A stretch of DNA of 6,052 bases, taken from an uncultured Veillonella sp. (GTDB lineage: Bacteria > Bacillota > Negativicutes > Veillonellales > Veillonellaceae). Position numbers and translations under genes: made by a program. The notes below the pieces were generated by a model. It was not told where the DNA came from. It worked only from the letters and a program-made list of their open reading frames with translations, and did no database searches. Positions 5,736-6,052 of the stretch are shown here, one piece after another; the first letter of the stretch is position 1, and each line of letters opens with the position of its first letter. Location: NCBI RefSeq assembly GCF_938010505.1, contig NZ_CALLVP010000150.1, forward strand, positions 1 to 6,052. Direction: 5' to 3'.

Positions 5736-6052
5736 ATGCAATGGATAGAAATATCCATTGTCTGTGAAAGAGTAGCCACCGATGAGGTGACTACTCTTTT
5801 TGACGATTATGCAGACAATGGAATTATAGAAGAAGATGTTGAAGATCAGCCTAATTTAATAAAATTAACTATGTACGCTGATTTATCACTTGATATGGAT
5901 ATGATTAAGGCTGATTTAGAAAAACGTCTTACAGAGGATAATATTAAGGTTATATCAATAGATACAGATATTCTTGATGAGTCAACTTGGTTAAACTCTT
6001 GGCAACAATATATTGAACCTACAGAAATTTTACCTAACTTAGTCATTAAACC
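5736..6052 (+). CDS. prmA: Ribosomal protein L11 methyltransferase PrmA, 5' part (runs off window)
   Basis: PrmA uses S-adenosylmethionine to methylate ribosomal protein L11. The visible 105 complete codons cover the N-terminal L11-recognition domain. The start MQWIEISIV resembles the family's usual M-x-W-x-E-x-S-I opening. LFDDYADNGIIEED (21-34) aligns with the common LxExGAxGVVIED stretch, and W85/W89, with Y92, IEP and NLVIKP near the end, matches the conserved linker into the methyltransferase domain. The SAM-binding Rossmann part lies outside the window. AAAGGAG at 5724-5730, 5 bases before the ATG, supports the start. Position after dnaJ is the common Firmicutes order and reinforces the name. 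The first 22 codons are oddly folded: they encode two strong hairpins, the second terminator-like. Some codons there end in G or C (GCC ACC GAT GAG GTG), unlike the AT-ending codons of the rest of the gene. Confidence 0.88.
   Translation, partial: MQWIEISIVCERVATDEVTTLFDDYADNGIIEEDVEDQPNLIKLTMYADLSLDMDMIKADLEKRLTEDNIKVISIDTDILDESTWLNSWQQYIEPTEILPNLVIK
5739..5760 (+). promoter_or_regulatory. Perfect 9-bp hairpin with GAAA tetraloop just after the prmA start codon
   Basis: CAATGGATA (5739-5747) pairs fully with TATCCATTG (5752-5760) around the loop GAAA (5748-5751), a GNRA tetraloop. It occupies prmA codons 2 to 9, beginning on the base after the ATG. If formed in the mRNA it would lie within the initiating ribosome's footprint and would be expected to lower prmA translation. 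Confidence 0.6.
5767..5801 (+). terminator. Intrinsic-terminator-like hairpin inside the 5' end of prmA
   Basis: AAAGAGTAG (5767-5775) pairs with CTACTCTTT (5791-5799). After one C/A mismatch, CACC (5777-5780) pairs with GGTG (5786-5789), closing the loop GATGA. A run of five T ends at 5801, giving the form of a Rho-independent terminator, though the T-tract is short and partly taken up by the stem. It lies in codons 11 to 22 of prmA, so it can act only on transcripts not shielded by ribosomes. Partial termination at the end of the chaperone operon, or attenuation of prmA, are the natural readings. Activity is unproven. Confidence 0.5.

Noticed and set aside
5677..5748. 23-codon frame starting at the ATGA overlap with the dnaJ stop
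   Set aside because: It has no convincing ribosome binding site of its own, reads through the stem-loop and prmA start, and the predicted peptide has no recognisable feature.
5846..6046. Minus-strand frame opposite prmA
   Set aside because: It lies entirely antisense to a recognisable prmA segment and has no ribosome binding site or known domain.

Overview
This low-GC window most resembles a Firmicutes-lineage bacterium, and my best guess is Veillonella or a close Negativicutes relative. The guess rests on three things: the hrcA-grpE-dnaK-dnaJ-prmA gene order with a CIRCE operator, a DnaK that lacks the extra nucleotide-binding-domain segment of proteobacterial DnaK, and AT-ending codons with strong Shine-Dalgarno sites. 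Genus is an inference from recalled protein character, not from any search.

Layout. Positions 1-89 hold a short AT-rich leader with an imperfect palindrome and a weak promoter candidate. A 200-residue stand-alone siroheme/4Fe-4S sulfite-nitrite-reductase-like protein follows (90-692). Next is an AT-rich intergenic stretch of about 370 bases with no convincing gene. It contains a nested inverted repeat with 15-bp perfect arms (781-795 and 872-886) and three copies of a TTTTGACTAA word. The right edge of this gap carries a sigma-A-like promoter and a perfect CIRCE operator (1026-1052). The heat-shock operon follows on the same strand: hrcA (1067-2095), grpE (2095-2640), dnaK (2668-4506), dnaJ (4523-5680) and the 5' part of prmA (5736 to the window end).

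How the genes work together. HrcA binds CIRCE and represses its own operon. GrpE, DnaK and DnaJ form the Hsp70 folding cycle: DnaJ delivers substrate and stimulates ATP hydrolysis, and GrpE exchanges nucleotide. PrmA methylates ribosomal protein L11 and commonly sits downstream of dnaJ in Firmicutes. The hrcA stop and grpE start overlap by one base, which suggests translational coupling.

Most unusual signal. Three hairpins lie in a row across the dnaJ-prmA junction (5688-5716, 5739-5760, 5767-5799). The last has the form of an intrinsic terminator with a U-tract, yet it lies inside the first 22 codons of prmA. This suggests attenuation or translation-dependent control of prmA expression. Otherwise the operon is conventional, and I do not see an undescribed multi-gene system here.
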